Shown in pieces: positions 45,476-55,394 of a stretch of DNA of 64,000 bases. A program made the translations under genes and the position numbers. The stretch is from Streptomyces hoynatensis (GTDB lineage Bacteria; Actinomycetota; Actinomycetes; Streptomycetales; Streptomycetaceae): positions 186,001 through 250,000 of the forward strand of contig NZ_RBAL01000010.1 in NCBI RefSeq assembly GCF_003626535.1, read 5' to 3'. Below the pieces are notes generated by a model, which saw nothing but the letters and a program-made list of their open reading frames with translations, searched no databases and was not told the DNA's origin. Position 1 is the stretch's first letter, and each line of letters starts with the position of its first letter.

Positions 45476-46471
45476 TCAGCAGACCTCCTCCAGGTCCCGC
45501 CAGTCCCTGCTGTCCGGGTTGTCGGCCACCCAGCCGTCGAGCAGCCCGCGCACCAGCGCGGCCGGGGCGGCCAGCCCGCACTCGCGCTCGGGCGACCACA
45601 GGGCGCCCACGCCCGTGTGCCCCAGGGGCCCGGGACGGCCCGGCATGCTGTGGTCGTGCGGGTCGTGCTGCGGCTCGTCCTCCCCCTGGCCGCTCGGCAT
45701 CCGGCTCTCCGAGCAGGAGCGGCACAGCAGCCGCACCGAGGAGGACCAGTCCTCCGCCGCGTACCCGGCGTCCGCCGCGAGTCGCTCCAGCGCGTCCCGG
45801 TCCGCCTCGGTCGCGGCCTCGATCAGCACCACCCAGGTGGGCACCGCGGAGGGCGCCCACAGCTCGATCTCGTCGAAGACCGGATAGACCGCGGCATCGC
45901 CGCCCTCCGAGGCCAGCGAGCGCTCCCCCCGCGGGACCCCGTCGTGCAGCACGACCTCGCCCCAGCGGCGGCCCGAGGAGGGCAGCGGAATGTTCTGCAC
46001 CTCGATCCTGGCCGGGTCGAGGCGGCGGCCCCAGACCACCTCGGCCTCCCCCTCGGGGGAGAGCCGCACCGCGGCGCCGCCGAGCTCCATGCCGAGCGGC
46101 TCCTGTGCGCCGGAGGCGGCGCCGGGCACCGGCAGCCCGTACGCCTGCCAGGCGCGCCTGGCCAGCGACCAGTCCTGGAGGGCGGTGGCCGCGATGCCGA
46201 CGTTCCACCAGTCCGGGGCCTCGGCGTCCCGCTCCAGCAGGGCCACCGCGCGCAGCCCCGCCGTACGGGCCTGCTCCCAGTCGTGGCGGAACTTGTGCAG
46301 CAGGGCCAGGTTGAACCAGGACTCGGAAAGCCAGGGCTCCAGGTCGGCGGCGCGCGTCAGCAGCGCGTCCGCGTCCTCGTAGCGGCCGTCGTCGATGAGG
46401 GTGAAGGCACGGCTGGTCGCCAGCCGCCAGTCCGTGGACGGGCGCTGCCTCACCCTGCCGAAGAACCTCAC
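45476..46471 (-). CDS. Tetratricopeptide-repeat protein
   Basis: A GTG start gives 331 residues. Residues ~12-115 form about three TPR units (ATSRAFTLIDDGRYEDADALL, SWFNLALLHKFRHDWEQARTAG, WWNVGIAATALQDWSLARRAW). A C-terminal region contains a LLCRSCSESRMP cysteine pair, a His/Asp-rich stretch (DEPQHDPHDHS) and an acidic tail. The Cys/His-rich stretch could bind a metal. No enzyme motif is seen; the role is unknown. Confidence 0.82.
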   Translation of the reverse strand: MRFFGRVRQRPSTDWRLATSRAFTLIDDGRYEDADALLTRAADLEPWLSESWFNLALLHKFRHDWEQARTAGLRAVALLERDAEAPDWWNVGIAATALQDWSLARRAWQAYGLPVPGAASGAQEPLGMELGGAAVRLSPEGEAEVVWGRRLDPARIEVQNIPLPSSGRRWGEVVLHDGVPRGERSLASEGGDAAVYPVFDEIELWAPSAVPTWVVLIEAATEADRDALERLAADAGYAAEDWSSSVRLLCRSCSESRMPSGQGEDEPQHDPHDHSMPGRPGPLGHTGVGALWSPERECGLAAPAALVRGLLDGWVADNPDSRDWRDLEEVC

Positions 46472-46759
46472 GATGTCCTGCCCGATTCCCGCCTCGTCGC
46501 CTGTACTTCACCGTTCTGATGTCCGCCCCGCACGGCATCCAACCATGGGCGGAGCGGCGCCTGCTCACAGCATGGGTCAGCGGGCCGCCGCGCGCGAGAC
46601 GGCGGGGCGGCCGGGGCGGGGGGCGGCAGGGGGCCGCGCCGCGGGCACCGGGCGTGCGGCCCCGAAACGCGCGCCCGGCGCGCAGGCAGGCGCGCCGGGC
46701 GTGACGGGCTCATCCGGGAAGCGTGGTCCACCCATCCGGGTGAACCGCGTGGCGGGGAT

Positions 46760-47092
46760 CTAGTCGGCGGCGGGCTCGATCGGGCTCTGCCCCGCCGCCG
46801 GGGTCTGCCCCGCCGCCGGGATCTGCTCCGCGGCGGGGGCGCCGCCCCGGATCAGGTCGATGCGGCCGAGCACCTTGGCCCGCAGGTCGGCCGGCACGTC
46901 GTCGTGGCCGCAGCAGCGCTTGACCAGCTTCTTGACCGACTGCTCCAGGCCGTACTTCTCCAGACACGGAGAGCACTCGTCGATGTGCTCCTGTATCTTC
47001 GCGCAGTCGCCGTCCGGCATCTCGCGGTCCAGATACTCGTACAGGCGGTCCAGGACCTCGGAGCAGTCCGTGGGGTGCGACTCGCCACTCAT
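46760..47092 (-). CDS. rsrA: Zinc-binding anti-sigma factor RsrA
   Basis: The 110-residue protein has Cys10, His36, Cys40 and Cys43 in the HxxxCxxC anti-sigma arrangement ([13 protein letters not shown]), plus Cys60-Cys61. These match the zinc and redox residues of RsrA one position earlier. Oxidation forms disulfides, releases zinc and frees SigR. The C-terminus is a repeated [12 protein letters not shown] tail. The gene overlaps sigR by ATGA. Confidence 0.94.
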   Translation of the reverse strand: MSGESHPTDCSEVLDRLYEYLDREMPDGDCAKIQEHIDECSPCLEKYGLEQSVKKLVKRCCGHDDVPADLRAKVLGRIDLIRGGAPAAEQIPAAGQTPAAGQSPIEPAAD

Positions 47093-47727
47093 GATCCTGT
47101 GCCTTTCTGAGCCCCGGCGGGGACCAGGCCGCGCTCGCGCGCGTAGTCCTCCAGCATGTCGCGAAGCTGACGACGGCCGCGGTGCAGCCGGGACATCACC
47201 GTGCCGATGGGTGTCCCCATGATGTCCGCGATCTCCTTGTAGGCAAACCCCTCGACGTCCGCCAGATACACCGCTATCCGGAACTCCTCCGGGATCGCCT
47301 GGAGCGCCTGCTTCACGTCCGAGTCCGGCAGGTGGTCGAGCGCCTGGGCCTCGGCGGACCGCAGCCCGGTCGACATGTGCGACTCGGCGCGCGCCAGCTG
47401 CCAGTCCTCGATGTCCTCGGCGGCGCTGCGCTGCGGCTCCCGCTGCTTCTTGCGGTAGGAGTTGATGAACGTGTTGGTGAGGATGCGGTACATCCACGCC
47501 TTGAGGTTGGTGCCCTGGCGGAACTGGTGGAACGAGCCGTAGGCCTTCGCGTACGTCTCCTGCACCAGGTCCTCGGCATCCGCCGGGTTGCGCGTCATGC
47601 GCAGCGCGGCGGAGTACATCTGATCGAGGTAGCCCAGTGCGTCGCGCTCGAACCTGGCGTTGCGCTCAGCCTCGGTCTCCGTCTCGTCCTGCGTGCTGAC
47701 GTCGTCGGTCCCGGTGACCGGACCCAC
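47089..47727 (-). CDS. sigR: Disulfide-stress ECF sigma factor SigR
   Basis: The short form from GTG 47727 begins [20 protein letters not shown], like S. coelicolor SigR, and has region 2 ([35 protein letters not shown] in part) and region 4 ([20 protein letters not shown]). The frame stays open upstream to ATG 47922, adding 65 residues that correspond to the unstable SigR-prime isoform. A sigmaR-type promoter lies just upstream, giving positive feedback. The factor directs thiol-redox genes during disulfide stress. Confidence 0.94.
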   Translation of the reverse strand: MGPVTGTDDVSTQDETETEAERNARFERDALGYLDQMYSAALRMTRNPADAEDLVQETYAKAYGSFHQFRQGTNLKAWMYRILTNTFINSYRKKQREPQRSAAEDIEDWQLARAESHMSTGLRSAEAQALDHLPDSDVKQALQAIPEEFRIAVYLADVEGFAYKEIADIMGTPIGTVMSRLHRGRRQLRDMLEDYARERGLVPAGAQKGTGS

Positions 47728-47963
47728 CTCCTCCGGAAGCGTCATGAGCCCGCGCACGGGCTCGCCCGCTTCGGAGGATAGACGACGACCGCCCTGGTCC
47801 GCCGGTCGGGAGGACCGCGACGACCGCTCCGCGGCCAGCCGCAGCGTCGCCCAGTCCACCTCGGCGGCCCGGCGCGGGGCGGGGGTCAGCCGAGTTCGTG
47901 GCGGGCAGGCGATGGAAGGCATGGTGGGCGCTCTCCCTTACTCGTTGCATACTCGCCTCGCAC

Positions 47964-47990
47964 AACGGTGCGGGAGGGCCACGCATTCCC
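47964..47990 (-). promoter_or_regulatory. SigR-dependent promoter of sigR
   Basis: On the minus strand GGGAAT is followed after 18 bases by GTT, an exact match to the sigmaR consensus GGAAT-N18-GTT. It lies ~40 bases upstream of the long-form ATG at 47922, so it should drive the SigR-prime transcript. Confidence 0.85.
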
Positions 47991-48135
47991 GGAACGCGCG
48001 CCGCGCCTCCGCCGACATCCGGCGTGCCCGGCTGCCGGCCCGGATCCGGGCCCCGGAGGGGAGCGGAGGACCACGCGGCGCCTGCGGCCGGACACGGAGC
48101 GTGGCGGCGGGGCGGGAGAAGGGCCAGGACGGCGC

Positions 48136-48948
48136 TCAGAAGAGGGTGGGCTCGGCGGGGGCGGCCAGCTCCCTGGTGAGCTCGGGGCCGTTGTTGCGCA
48201 CGTTGCTCACCTCGGCCGCGACCGGGTAGGCGCGCAGCCGGCCCTCGGGCAGCCCGGACAGCAGGGGCAGTATCGCCTCCGGCTCCTTGCGCGCCGGGTC
48301 CAGCCAGGCGTCCCAGCGCTCCGGCGGCAGGAAGACCGGCATCCTCGGGTGGATGTCCGCCAGGGAACGCGGCCCCTCGGCGGCGGCCCCGGGCAGCGGG
48401 CCGGTCTCGGCCTGGGTGGTCAGCACGGTGCACGTCGCCCACCAGGCGAGGGGGTGGTCCTCGGGCCGCGACGGGTCGCGCCAGAACTCGTACAGGCCCG
48501 CGAGCGCCATCACCGAGCCGTCGGCCGGGGTCACGAAGTAGGGCTGCTTGCGCGGCCGCTTCCGCTTGCCCTTCTCCTCCTCCCGGCGCTCCTCGCTGCC
48601 GGTCATCCACTCGTAGTACCCGTCGGCCGGGAGCAGGCAGCGACGGGCGGCGAAGGCCCGCCGGTAGGAGGGCTTCTCGTGCACCGTCTCGGACCTGGCG
48701 TTGATCATCTTCGCCGCCGCGTCGGGGGACTTCGCCCAGGACGGCACCAGGCCCCAGCGCAGCACCCGCAGCTGCCTGACCGGCGCCGGGCCCTCCTCCC
48801 GCACCGGCCGGTCGAGGACCGCGTAGACCTCCTTGGTCGGCGCGACGTTCCAGTCCTGCTCCAGGGAGCCGGCCGCGTCCCAGCGCGCCACGTCGAACAG
48901 CCCGGCCAGGTCCTCGGGCCGCCGGCTCGCCGCATACCGTCCACACAT
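48136..48948 (-). CDS. SRAP/HMCES-type SOS response-associated peptidase
   Basis: The 270-residue protein begins MCGRYAAS, so Cys2 becomes the catalytic N-terminal cysteine. It also has WNVAPTKEVYAV, LRWGLVPSWAK, INARSETVHEKPSYR, CLLPADGYYEWM and the His in HPRMPVFLP. SRAP proteins crosslink to abasic sites in single-stranded DNA through Cys2 and so shield them. An in-frame upstream extension lacks the required N-terminal Cys and is not used. Confidence 0.93.
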   Translation of the reverse strand: MCGRYAASRRPEDLAGLFDVARWDAAGSLEQDWNVAPTKEVYAVLDRPVREEGPAPVRQLRVLRWGLVPSWAKSPDAAAKMINARSETVHEKPSYRRAFAARRCLLPADGYYEWMTGSEERREEEKGKRKRPRKQPYFVTPADGSVMALAGLYEFWRDPSRPEDHPLAWWATCTVLTTQAETGPLPGAAAEGPRSLADIHPRMPVFLPPERWDAWLDPARKEPEAILPLLSGLPEGRLRAYPVAAEVSNVRNNGPELTRELAAPAEPTLF

Positions 48949-49185
48949 GCGGCCCAGCGTAGAACCCCCGGGCAAGCGCGCGGGACCGGCCCCGCCCCCG
49001 CGCGGGCCCGGCAAGGCGCCGCGAAAGCACCGCGGAGCCACCGCGCAGGCTCCCCGTGCAGACACCGCGCAGTCACCGCGAAGGCACCGTGCGGGTCCTG
49101 CGGAGAGGACGTGCGAACGCGGGGAAGGGCGCCGGGGTCCCGTGGGAACCCCGGCGCCCTCAACTCAGCGCCGTGTCACCTGCGG

Positions 49186-50943
49186 TCAGTCGACCGGCGG
49201 GTAGGCGTTGGCCAGCAGCTCCTGGAACTGAGCCGAGAACCAGTGGCCGGACAGCGGGGCGTTGGGCAGCGCCCCGGACATGTTGTAGTTGTTGCGCGCG
49301 TTGCCCTCGTACGTCGGGTCGCACATCCCGTCGAAGCCCTTGCCCTCGTCGTTCGGGATCTCCTCGCTCGCGCCGTCCGACTCCCCCGGAGGCTTGATCC
49401 ACGCGTAGGCGTCGATCCCGGCCGCGGGCGCCGCGGTCGGCCGCTCACCGAGGCCCGCGCCGGACTGGTTGCACCAGTTGCCGGTCTGGTAACGGCGGTC
49501 GATCCGGCTGCCCTCGACGTAGGAGTTGAGGTCCGTCATCGCCGCCGGGCCCGTGGGACGGTCGGGGCCGCCCCAGCCGTTGCGGGAGGTGTCGATCAGC
49601 ATGCCGATCTCGGAGTTGAAGCCCTGGCTGACCAGCTCGTCGCGGAACGCGAGCGCGAAGGACTGGTTGTCGATGTAGTTGTTCCAGTCGACCCAGTCGG
49701 ACTGCCGCACCGAGGTGCCGTTCACCGAGTCGGTGACGGCGTAGTAGGGCTCGGTGTTGGGGCCGTAGTTGGCCGTGTTGACGATGAAGCCCGCCACGTC
49801 GTCCACCGAGGCGCCGTTCATCGTCGCGGTCTCGTGGAACAGCTCCGCCGCAGGGCCGAAGTTGCTGTCCCAGCCGAGCCAGCCGTAGTGGCCGGCGTCG
49901 ATGTAGTTGTAGACGTTCGGGATGTCACCCAGCTTGGAGAGGGCGTAGGAGATGCCCTCCTGGTAGTTCCCGTTCTGTGCCATCGTCTGGCAGTTCGCGG
50001 TGCCGGTGTCGCCCGAGACGTTGGTGATGAGGTTGGGCAGCGAGTCGATCTCGACGACCGTGGCCACGCGCAGGTTGTCGTACTGCGCGTAGTCGCTGAG
50101 GATGTCCGCGATCGGGTCGATGAACTCCGACTTGTAGCGGTCGATCTCGTCCGGGCCCAGCTCGCCGTTGGAGGCCAGCGCCGCGCAGTCGCGGCCGGGC
50201 AGGTCGTAGATCACGGTCTGGAAGACGATCGGGTCGCCGTTCGCCTGCTCCAGGGCCGCGTCGAGGTGGTCCCTGAGGCTCATCCCGCCGTTGACGCCCT
50301 CGATCGCCGCGATCCGGTCCAGCCACACGGCGGTCGGCTCGTTGGCGATCGCGTCGCCGCCCGGCTCGGCCGCGGCCAGCGCGGACCACTCCGGGTTGAC
50401 GTAGACGTCGGCGCCCTCGTACGGGTTGTCCACGCGGTCGCCGGGCGGGTCGCCGGGGTCGCCCGGGTCCCCGGGGTCACCCGGGTCGCCCGGGTCGCCG
50501 GGGTCGCTCCCGCCGTTGCAGGCCACGCCGTTGACGGAGAACGAGGTCGGGGCCGCGTTGGACCCCGAGTAGGAGAAGTTGCCGCCCATGCTGACCGAGC
50601 CCCCGGCGGCGATGGCGCCGTTGTAGGACTCGTTGGTGACGGTGATGTTCTTGCCGGACTGCGACCACCGGCCGCTCCAGCCCTGCTGGAGCTGCTGGTT
50701 GCCACTGTAGGCGTAGGTCAGCGTCCAGTTGCTGGTCGGCGACGTGCCCGTGTTGTGAATGGTGATGTTGGCCGTGAAGCCTGAGCCCCAGTCATTGGCG
50801 CTGTAGTCCACGTCGCACCCGAAGGCGGCGGCCGACGCGGTGCCCTGCATCAGGCCCCCGGTGCCGATCGCGGTGGCGACCAGGACACCCGCCGTCAGCA
50901 GCGCGGAACGCCTGCGTTTGGGTGGGGGGTTGGTGCGGCTCAT
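49186..50943 (-). CDS. Secreted CBM2-GH6 exocellulase (copy 1)
   Basis: This 585-residue secreted protein has a signal peptide to about residue 39, CBM2 (~40-142), a (GDP)n linker (~147-169), and a GH6 domain. IYDLPGRDCAA holds Asp252, and VVEIDSLPNL holds the likely catalytic acid Asp300. IDTSRNGWGG and KPPGESDG complete the family signature. The size and the loop around ASNGEL suit a Cel6B-type cellobiohydrolase acting from non-reducing ends. It is divergent from the CBM2-GH48 gene, with CebR boxes between. Confidence 0.94.
   Translation of the reverse strand: MSRTNPPPKRRRSALLTAGVLVATAIGTGGLMQGTASAAAFGCDVDYSANDWGSGFTANITIHNTGTSPTSNWTLTYAYSGNQQLQQGWSGRWSQSGKNITVTNESYNGAIAAGGSVSMGGNFSYSGSNAAPTSFSVNGVACNGGSDPGDPGDPGDPGDPGDPGDPPGDRVDNPYEGADVYVNPEWSALAAAEPGGDAIANEPTAVWLDRIAAIEGVNGGMSLRDHLDAALEQANGDPIVFQTVIYDLPGRDCAALASNGELGPDEIDRYKSEFIDPIADILSDYAQYDNLRVATVVEIDSLPNLITNVSGDTGTANCQTMAQNGNYQEGISYALSKLGDIPNVYNYIDAGHYGWLGWDSNFGPAAELFHETATMNGASVDDVAGFIVNTANYGPNTEPYYAVTDSVNGTSVRQSDWVDWNNYIDNQSFALAFRDELVSQGFNSEIGMLIDTSRNGWGGPDRPTGPAAMTDLNSYVEGSRIDRRYQTGNWCNQSGAGLGERPTAAPAAGIDAYAWIKPPGESDGASEEIPNDEGKGFDGMCDPTYEGNARNNYNMSGALPNAPLSGHWFSAQFQELLANAYPPVD
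50440..50506. repeat. 9-bp coding repeat of the GDP linker
   Basis: GGGTCGCCC-like units encode about six Gly-Asp-Pro triplets between CBM2 and GH6. Being a multiple of three, length changes keep frame. The second GH6 copy lacks this linker. Confidence 0.75.
50617..50742. repeat. 126-bp perfect inverted repeat, left arm (CBM2 of GH6 copy 1)
   Basis: This stretch is the exact reverse complement of 51533-51658 in the GH48 gene. Flanking CBM2 sequence differs at a few positions only. Confidence 0.9.
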
Positions 50944-51028
50944 GAGAGTCCTTTCGGTGGTTGCCGAGTCCGATGCCCGACGCCCGTCCGCTGATGCGAC
51001 CGGTCAGCGGCCGTGCCGGCGTCAAGCT

Positions 51029-51042
51029 TGGAAGCGCTCCCA
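51029..51042. promoter_or_regulatory. CebR/CelR box (one mismatch) upstream of GH6 copy 1
   Basis: TGGAAGCGCTCCCA differs from the 14-bp operator TGGGAGCGCTCCCA at one base. It lies ~85 bases upstream of the GH6 start and should bind the LacI-family cellobiose-responsive repressor, whose gene is not in this window. Confidence 0.85.
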
Positions 51043-51205
51043 CTGGTTGAAGGGAAGGTAGCGCCAACGCCCCGCCTCCGCCAGGGTTCTGTTCAAGAAA
51101 TGTGTCGGTGACATGACCAGGAACCCCAGTTGGGGCACGCAAGTCACGCGTTCACCACCGCCGATCGTCCAAGGTCTTGACGCGTACGCGTCTTGGCCAC
51201 ATCCT

Positions 51206-51219
51206 TGGGAGCGCTCCCA
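51206..51219. promoter_or_regulatory. CebR/CelR box (perfect) upstream of GH48 copy 1
   Basis: A perfect TGGGAGCGCTCCCA palindrome lies ~70 bases upstream of the GH48 ATG, a little downstream of GGTCTTGACGC, which may include the -35. Confidence 0.9.
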
Positions 51220-51289
51220 CTGGTTCTTCACTCGCGACCACTGCACGTGCGCAGTCATGTATTCCGAGCCGCAAGGAGGAACCCCTGTC

Positions 51290-53974
51290 ATGCGGGTTCT
51301 CAGACGAGCTCCGGCAGGAGCGCCACCCCCATCGGAGGCGCGGCGCAGACGCCGCGCCCGCAGGGGCCGGATCGCCGCAATGGTCGCGCTGGCCCTCCCC
51401 CTCACCCTGACTGCCGGCCTGAGCCAGAGTTCCACGGCCCAGGCCGCCGCCTTTGCCTGTGACGTGGACTACAGCGCGAACGACTGGGGCTCAGGCTTCA
51501 CCGCCAACCTCACGATCCACAACACGGGCACCTCGCCGACCAGCAACTGGACGCTGACCTACGCCTACAGTGGCAACCAGCAGCTCCAGCAGGGCTGGAG
51601 CGGCCGGTGGTCGCAGTCCGGCAAGAACATCACCGTCACCAACGAGTCCTACAACGGCACCATCGCCGCCGGGGGCTCGGTCAGCATGGGTGCCAACTTC
51701 TCCTACTCGGGCTCCAACACCGCGCCCACCTCCTTCTCCGTGAACGGGGTGACCTGCGGTGAGGACGAGCCGCCCACGGAGGAGGCCGCCGTCGTGGCCT
51801 CGCCCTCCTCGCTGGCCGTCCGGCAGGGGGAGACCGGCACCTTCGGCATCAGGCTGAACACCCAGCCCACCTCGAACGTGACCGTCAGCGTGGCCCGCAC
51901 CAGCGGGAACACCGGCCTGTCGATCAGCGGCCCGGCGACGCGCACCTTCACGCCGTCGAACTGGAACATCACCCAGTCGATCACCATCGCCGCCGATGCC
52001 TCGGGCAGCGGGTCCGCGACGTTCACCGCGTCCGCGCCCGGCCACACCGCCGCCACCATCACCGTCACCGAACTCGGCGGCGGCACCGGGGACGGCGAGT
52101 ACGAGCAGCGGTTCCTCGACCTCTACAACGAGATCAAGGACCCGGCCAACGGGTACTTCTCCCCCGAGGGCATCCCCTACCACTCGGTGGAGACGCTGAT
52201 CGTCGAGGCCCCCGACCAGGGACACGAGACGACCTCCGAGGCGTACTCGTACCTCATCTGGCTGGAGGCCGAGTACGGCCGGATCACCGAGGACTGGGGG
52301 CCGTTCAACGACGCCTGGGAGCTCATGGAGCAGTACATGATCCCCGAGGCGGACGAGCAGCCCACCAACAGCTTCTACGACCCGTCCTCGCCCGCCACCT
52401 ACGCGCCGGAGTCCGACGACCCCTCGGACTACCCGGCCGAGCTGGACGGGAACGTGCCGGTGGGGCAGGACCCGCTGGCCAACGAGCTGTCCTCGACGTA
52501 CGGCACCGACGACATCTACGGCATGCACTGGATCCAGGACGTGGACGACGTCTACGGCTACGGTGACGTGTGCGGTGGGACGAGCGGCGAGCCGACGTTC
52601 ATCAACACCTTCCAGCGCGGCGCGGGCGAGTCGACGTGGGAGACGGTCACGCAGCCCTCCTGCGAGGACTTCACCTACGGCGGCGAGAACGGGTACCTCG
52701 ACCTGTTCACCGGCGACGCCTCGTACGCCAAGCAGTGGCGCTACACGGATGCGCCCGACGCGGACGCCCGGGCGATCCAGGCGGCGTACTGGGCCGGGCA
52801 GTGGGCGAGCGAGCAGGGCAACGGCTCGCAGGTCGCGGGCGTCGTGGAGAAGGCGTCCGAGATGGGCGACTACCTGCGCTACGCGATGTACGACAAGTAC
52901 TTCAAGCGCGTGGGCAACTGCGTGGGCGAGACGGCCTGCCCGGCCGGCAGCGGCAAGAACAGCGCCCACTACCTGCTGTCCTGGTACTACGCCTGGGGCG
53001 GCGCGCTGGACACGAGCGCGGGCTGGGCCTGGCGCATCGGCTCCAGCACGGCGCACTTCGGCTACCAGAACCCGATGGCCGCCTGGGCCCTGTCCAACGC
53101 GGGCAACATGACGCCCGACTCGCCCACCGCGGGTGACGACTGGGACCAGAGCCTGGACCGGCAGATCGAGTTCTACCAGTGGCTGCAGTCCTCCGAGGGC
53201 GGCATCGCCGGTGGCGCGACCAATAGCTGGGAGGGCCACTACGGTCAGCCGCCGTCCGGCACCTCGACGTTCTACGGCATGTACTACGACTGGCAGCCCG
53301 TCTACCACGACCCGCCGTCGAACCGCTGGTTCGGCATGCAGACGTGGTCGATGCAGCGGCTGGCCGAGTACTACTACACGACCGGGGACGAGCGTGCGGG
53401 CGCGGTGCTCGACAAGTGGGTCGACTGGGTCCTGGACGAGATCACCATCGGCGAGGGCGGGGACTACGCGATCCCGTCCGAGCTGTCCTGGTCCGGTCAG
53501 CCCGACACCTGGACCGGCACCCCGACCGGCAACAGCGGTCTGCACGTCACCGTCACCTCCTACACCCAGGACGTGGGCGTGACGGGCTCGCTGGCCAACA
53601 CCCTCTCCTACTACGCCGCCGCCAGCGGCGACACCGCGGCGCAGGAGACGGCGGCCGGCCTGCTGGACGCGCTGTGGGAGCACTCCGACGGCATGGGCAT
53701 CTCGGTGCCCGAGGAGCGCGCCGACTACAGCCGCTTCGAGGACGAGGTCTACATCCCGTCCGGCTGGAGCGGCACCATGCCCAACGGCGACACCATCGAG
53801 CCTGGCTCCACCTTCGAGTCGATCCGCACCTGGTACGAGGACGACCCGAACTGGCCCCAGGTCGAGGACTACCTCAACGGCGGCGACGTGCCCACCTTCA
53901 CGTACCACCGCTTCTGGGCGCAGTCCGACATCGCCATCGCCCTGGCCACCTACGCCAACCTCTTCGGGGGCTGA
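51290..53974 (+). CDS. Secreted CBM2-Ig-like-GH48 exocellulase (copy 1)
   Basis: The ATG follows AAGGAGGA. The 894-residue precursor has an Arg-rich signal region (~1-53), CBM2 (~54-152), an Ig/Calx-beta-like domain (~158-262: [16 protein letters not shown]) and GH48 (~268-894). The catalytic Glu lies in [18 protein letters not shown]. Other GH48 marks are [16 protein letters not shown] and [13 protein letters not shown]48 enzymes are processive and release cellobiose from reducing ends, pairing well with a non-reducing-end GH6. Confidence 0.95.
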   Translation: MRVLRRAPAGAPPPSEARRRRRARRGRIAAMVALALPLTLTAGLSQSSTAQAAAFACDVDYSANDWGSGFTANLTIHNTGTSPTSNWTLTYAYSGNQQLQQGWSGRWSQSGKNITVTNESYNGTIAAGGSVSMGANFSYSGSNTAPTSFSVNGVTCGEDEPPTEEAAVVASPSSLAVRQGETGTFGIRLNTQPTSNVTVSVARTSGNTGLSISGPATRTFTPSNWNITQSITIAADASGSGSATFTASAPGHTAATITVTELGGGTGDGEYEQRFLDLYNEIKDPANGYFSPEGIPYHSVETLIVEAPDQGHETTSEAYSYLIWLEAEYGRITEDWGPFNDAWELMEQYMIPEADEQPTNSFYDPSSPATYAPESDDPSDYPAELDGNVPVGQDPLANELSSTYGTDDIYGMHWIQDVDDVYGYGDVCGGTSGEPTFINTFQRGAGESTWETVTQPSCEDFTYGGENGYLDLFTGDASYAKQWRYTDAPDADARAIQAAYWAGQWASEQGNGSQVAGVVEKASEMGDYLRYAMYDKYFKRVGNCVGETACPAGSGKNSAHYLLSWYYAWGGALDTSAGWAWRIGSSTAHFGYQNPMAAWALSNAGNMTPDSPTAGDDWDQSLDRQIEFYQWLQSSEGGIAGGATNSWEGHYGQPPSGTSTFYGMYYDWQPVYHDPPSNRWFGMQTWSMQRLAEYYYTTGDERAGAVLDKWVDWVLDEITIGEGGDYAIPSELSWSGQPDTWTGTPTGNSGLHVTVTSYTQDVGVTGSLANTLSYYAAASGDTAAQETAAGLLDALWEHSDGMGISVPEERADYSRFEDEVYIPSGWSGTMPNGDTIEPGSTFESIRTWYEDDPNWPQVEDYLNGGDVPTFTYHRFWAQSDIAIALATYANLFGG
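51533..51658. repeat. 126-bp perfect inverted repeat, right arm (CBM2 of GH48 copy 1)
   Basis: Exact reverse complement of 50617-50742. Together the arms could form a large cruciform or promote gene conversion. Confidence 0.9.
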
Positions 53975-54060
53975 CGCGGCGCGGGCGTTCGCGGGAAAGG
54001 GTGGGTGACCTTCGCGCCACCCACCCGACCCGCACCGCATGCACACGGGACACACACACC

Positions 54061-54092
54061 GGAGCCCCGGGGCACACACGCCCCGGGGCTCC
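54061..54092 (+). terminator. Terminator after GH48 copy 1
   Basis: A perfect 13-bp stem (54061-54073 with 54080-54092) closes a 6-base loop about 90 bases after the GH48 stop. Confidence 0.82.
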
Positions 54093-54163
54093 GGCCGCGT
54101 CGAATACACCTTCGACGCTATGGTGTTCGCCACCCCACCGGTCCATCGCAGAAACGGGGAGCC

Positions 54164-55084
54164 ATGGACTACTGCACGACCTGCCGCCGGCATCTGAACG
54201 GCGCGTTGATCTGCCCTGGTTGTGGGGAGCTGACGCCCGGATACCTGGCCGGGGACATGCGCCGGCGCCTGCCCGAGCGCGACGCGGCTCCCTCCTCGGA
54301 CCCCACGGACGCCGGCGAGGCGGCAGGCGGGGAGCCGCCGCGCGAGGAGCGGGGACCCGCCCGCGGGCGGGTCGCCCCGCCGGCGGGCGAGGCCGGTCCC
54401 GAGGCCGCCCGCCCCGGTGAACGGGCGGGAACGCGGCCGCTGCCCGTCGCCGCCCGCGCGGCGGCGCCCGGGCCAGGCCCCGGCGGCGAGGAGGAGGCGG
54501 GCGACGGGCCGGGGGCGGGCGCGGTGGCCGCGACGCGCGAGGGCCGCGGCCGCCCGGGCAAGCGGCACGCCGCCTCCAAGCACCTGCCGCGCAGGTACGT
54601 CCTGGCCACGGTGCTCGGCATCGTCGTGCTCGGCGCCGCCGTCGCGCAGGTGGGCGAGATGGTCATGCCGGCCGCCGAACCCACCCACGCGGAGCGCGAC
54701 ACGCAGGCCGCCGACCACTCGGAGGAGACCGAGCAGGCCGGCGACGAGGAGAGCGCGAACGAGCAGGCCGGGAACGCGGAGCGCACGCAGCCCGCGGCCA
54801 CCGCGACCGAGAGCGCGAGCGCCGAGGAGACCGCGACGGAAGAGGAGGAGGCGCCCGAGTCGCCGGCCGGGGAGAGCCCGCCCCCGGTGCGGGAGGACGG
54901 CAGCGTCCGGACGAGCGACGGGCCCACCGACCCCGAGTCGCCCTCGGACGGCGACTCGTCCAGCCCCGCGGAACCCGACCCCTCGGAGACGGACGGCACG
55001 CCGGGCGGCTCGGACGGCGGGGACGAGGGGGACGAAGGAGACGGCGACGAGGACGACGGCTGCTGGTTCCTCTGGTGCCCGTGA
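54164..55084 (+). CDS. Membrane-anchored zinc-ribbon protein (SCO2400-like)
   Basis: The 306-residue protein opens MDYCTTCRRHLNGALICPGCG, a four-cysteine zinc ribbon. A low-complexity Pro/Gly/Ala region follows, then a single membrane span (YVLATVLGIVVLGAAVAQVG, about residues 146-165). A long acidic Ser/Glu/Asp-rich outer tail ends CWFLWCP. The layout matches SCO2400-family proteins as I recall them. Its role is unknown. It sits between the two cellulase modules and has no clear link to them. Confidence 0.78.
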   Translation: MDYCTTCRRHLNGALICPGCGELTPGYLAGDMRRRLPERDAAPSSDPTDAGEAAGGEPPREERGPARGRVAPPAGEAGPEAARPGERAGTRPLPVAARAAAPGPGPGGEEEAGDGPGAGAVAATREGRGRPGKRHAASKHLPRRYVLATVLGIVVLGAAVAQVGEMVMPAAEPTHAERDTQAADHSEETEQAGDEESANEQAGNAERTQPAATATESASAEETATEEEEAPESPAGESPPPVREDGSVRTSDGPTDPESPSDGDSSSPAEPDPSETDGTPGGSDGGDEGDEGDGDEDDGCWFLWCP

Positions 55085-55108
55085 CGCCCCGGGCGCGCCA
55101 CGGCATCC

Positions 55109-55139
55109 GCCCCCCGGCACCTGGCGGGTGCCGGGGGGC
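55109..55139. terminator. Terminator hairpin between SCO2400-like gene and GH6 copy 2
   Basis: A perfect 13-bp stem (55109-55121 with 55127-55139) closes a 5-base loop. It lies between convergent genes. The remaining 250 bases up to the GH6 stop show nothing further. Confidence 0.8.
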
Positions 55140-55394
55140 GGCGCGTGGGGGGTCGCATGGTGCCCGCGTGGGGCGATCGGGCGGCGCGCCCGTGTGCACG
55201 CCCCGCGTGGGGGACCGCGGAAGGGCGCGCGCCCGACCGGTCGCCCGGCGGCTCCCGGCCCCGCGCGCCGGGTGGCGGGCGGGAACCGGGAGCCGTCGTG
55301 GAACCTGCGGACTTCGGCATTCACCCGTGGCCGTGCGGGGTGCGGCCCGCCACGGGCGGGACGGGCCGCACCTGACCCTCGGCGGAGGGCCGGT

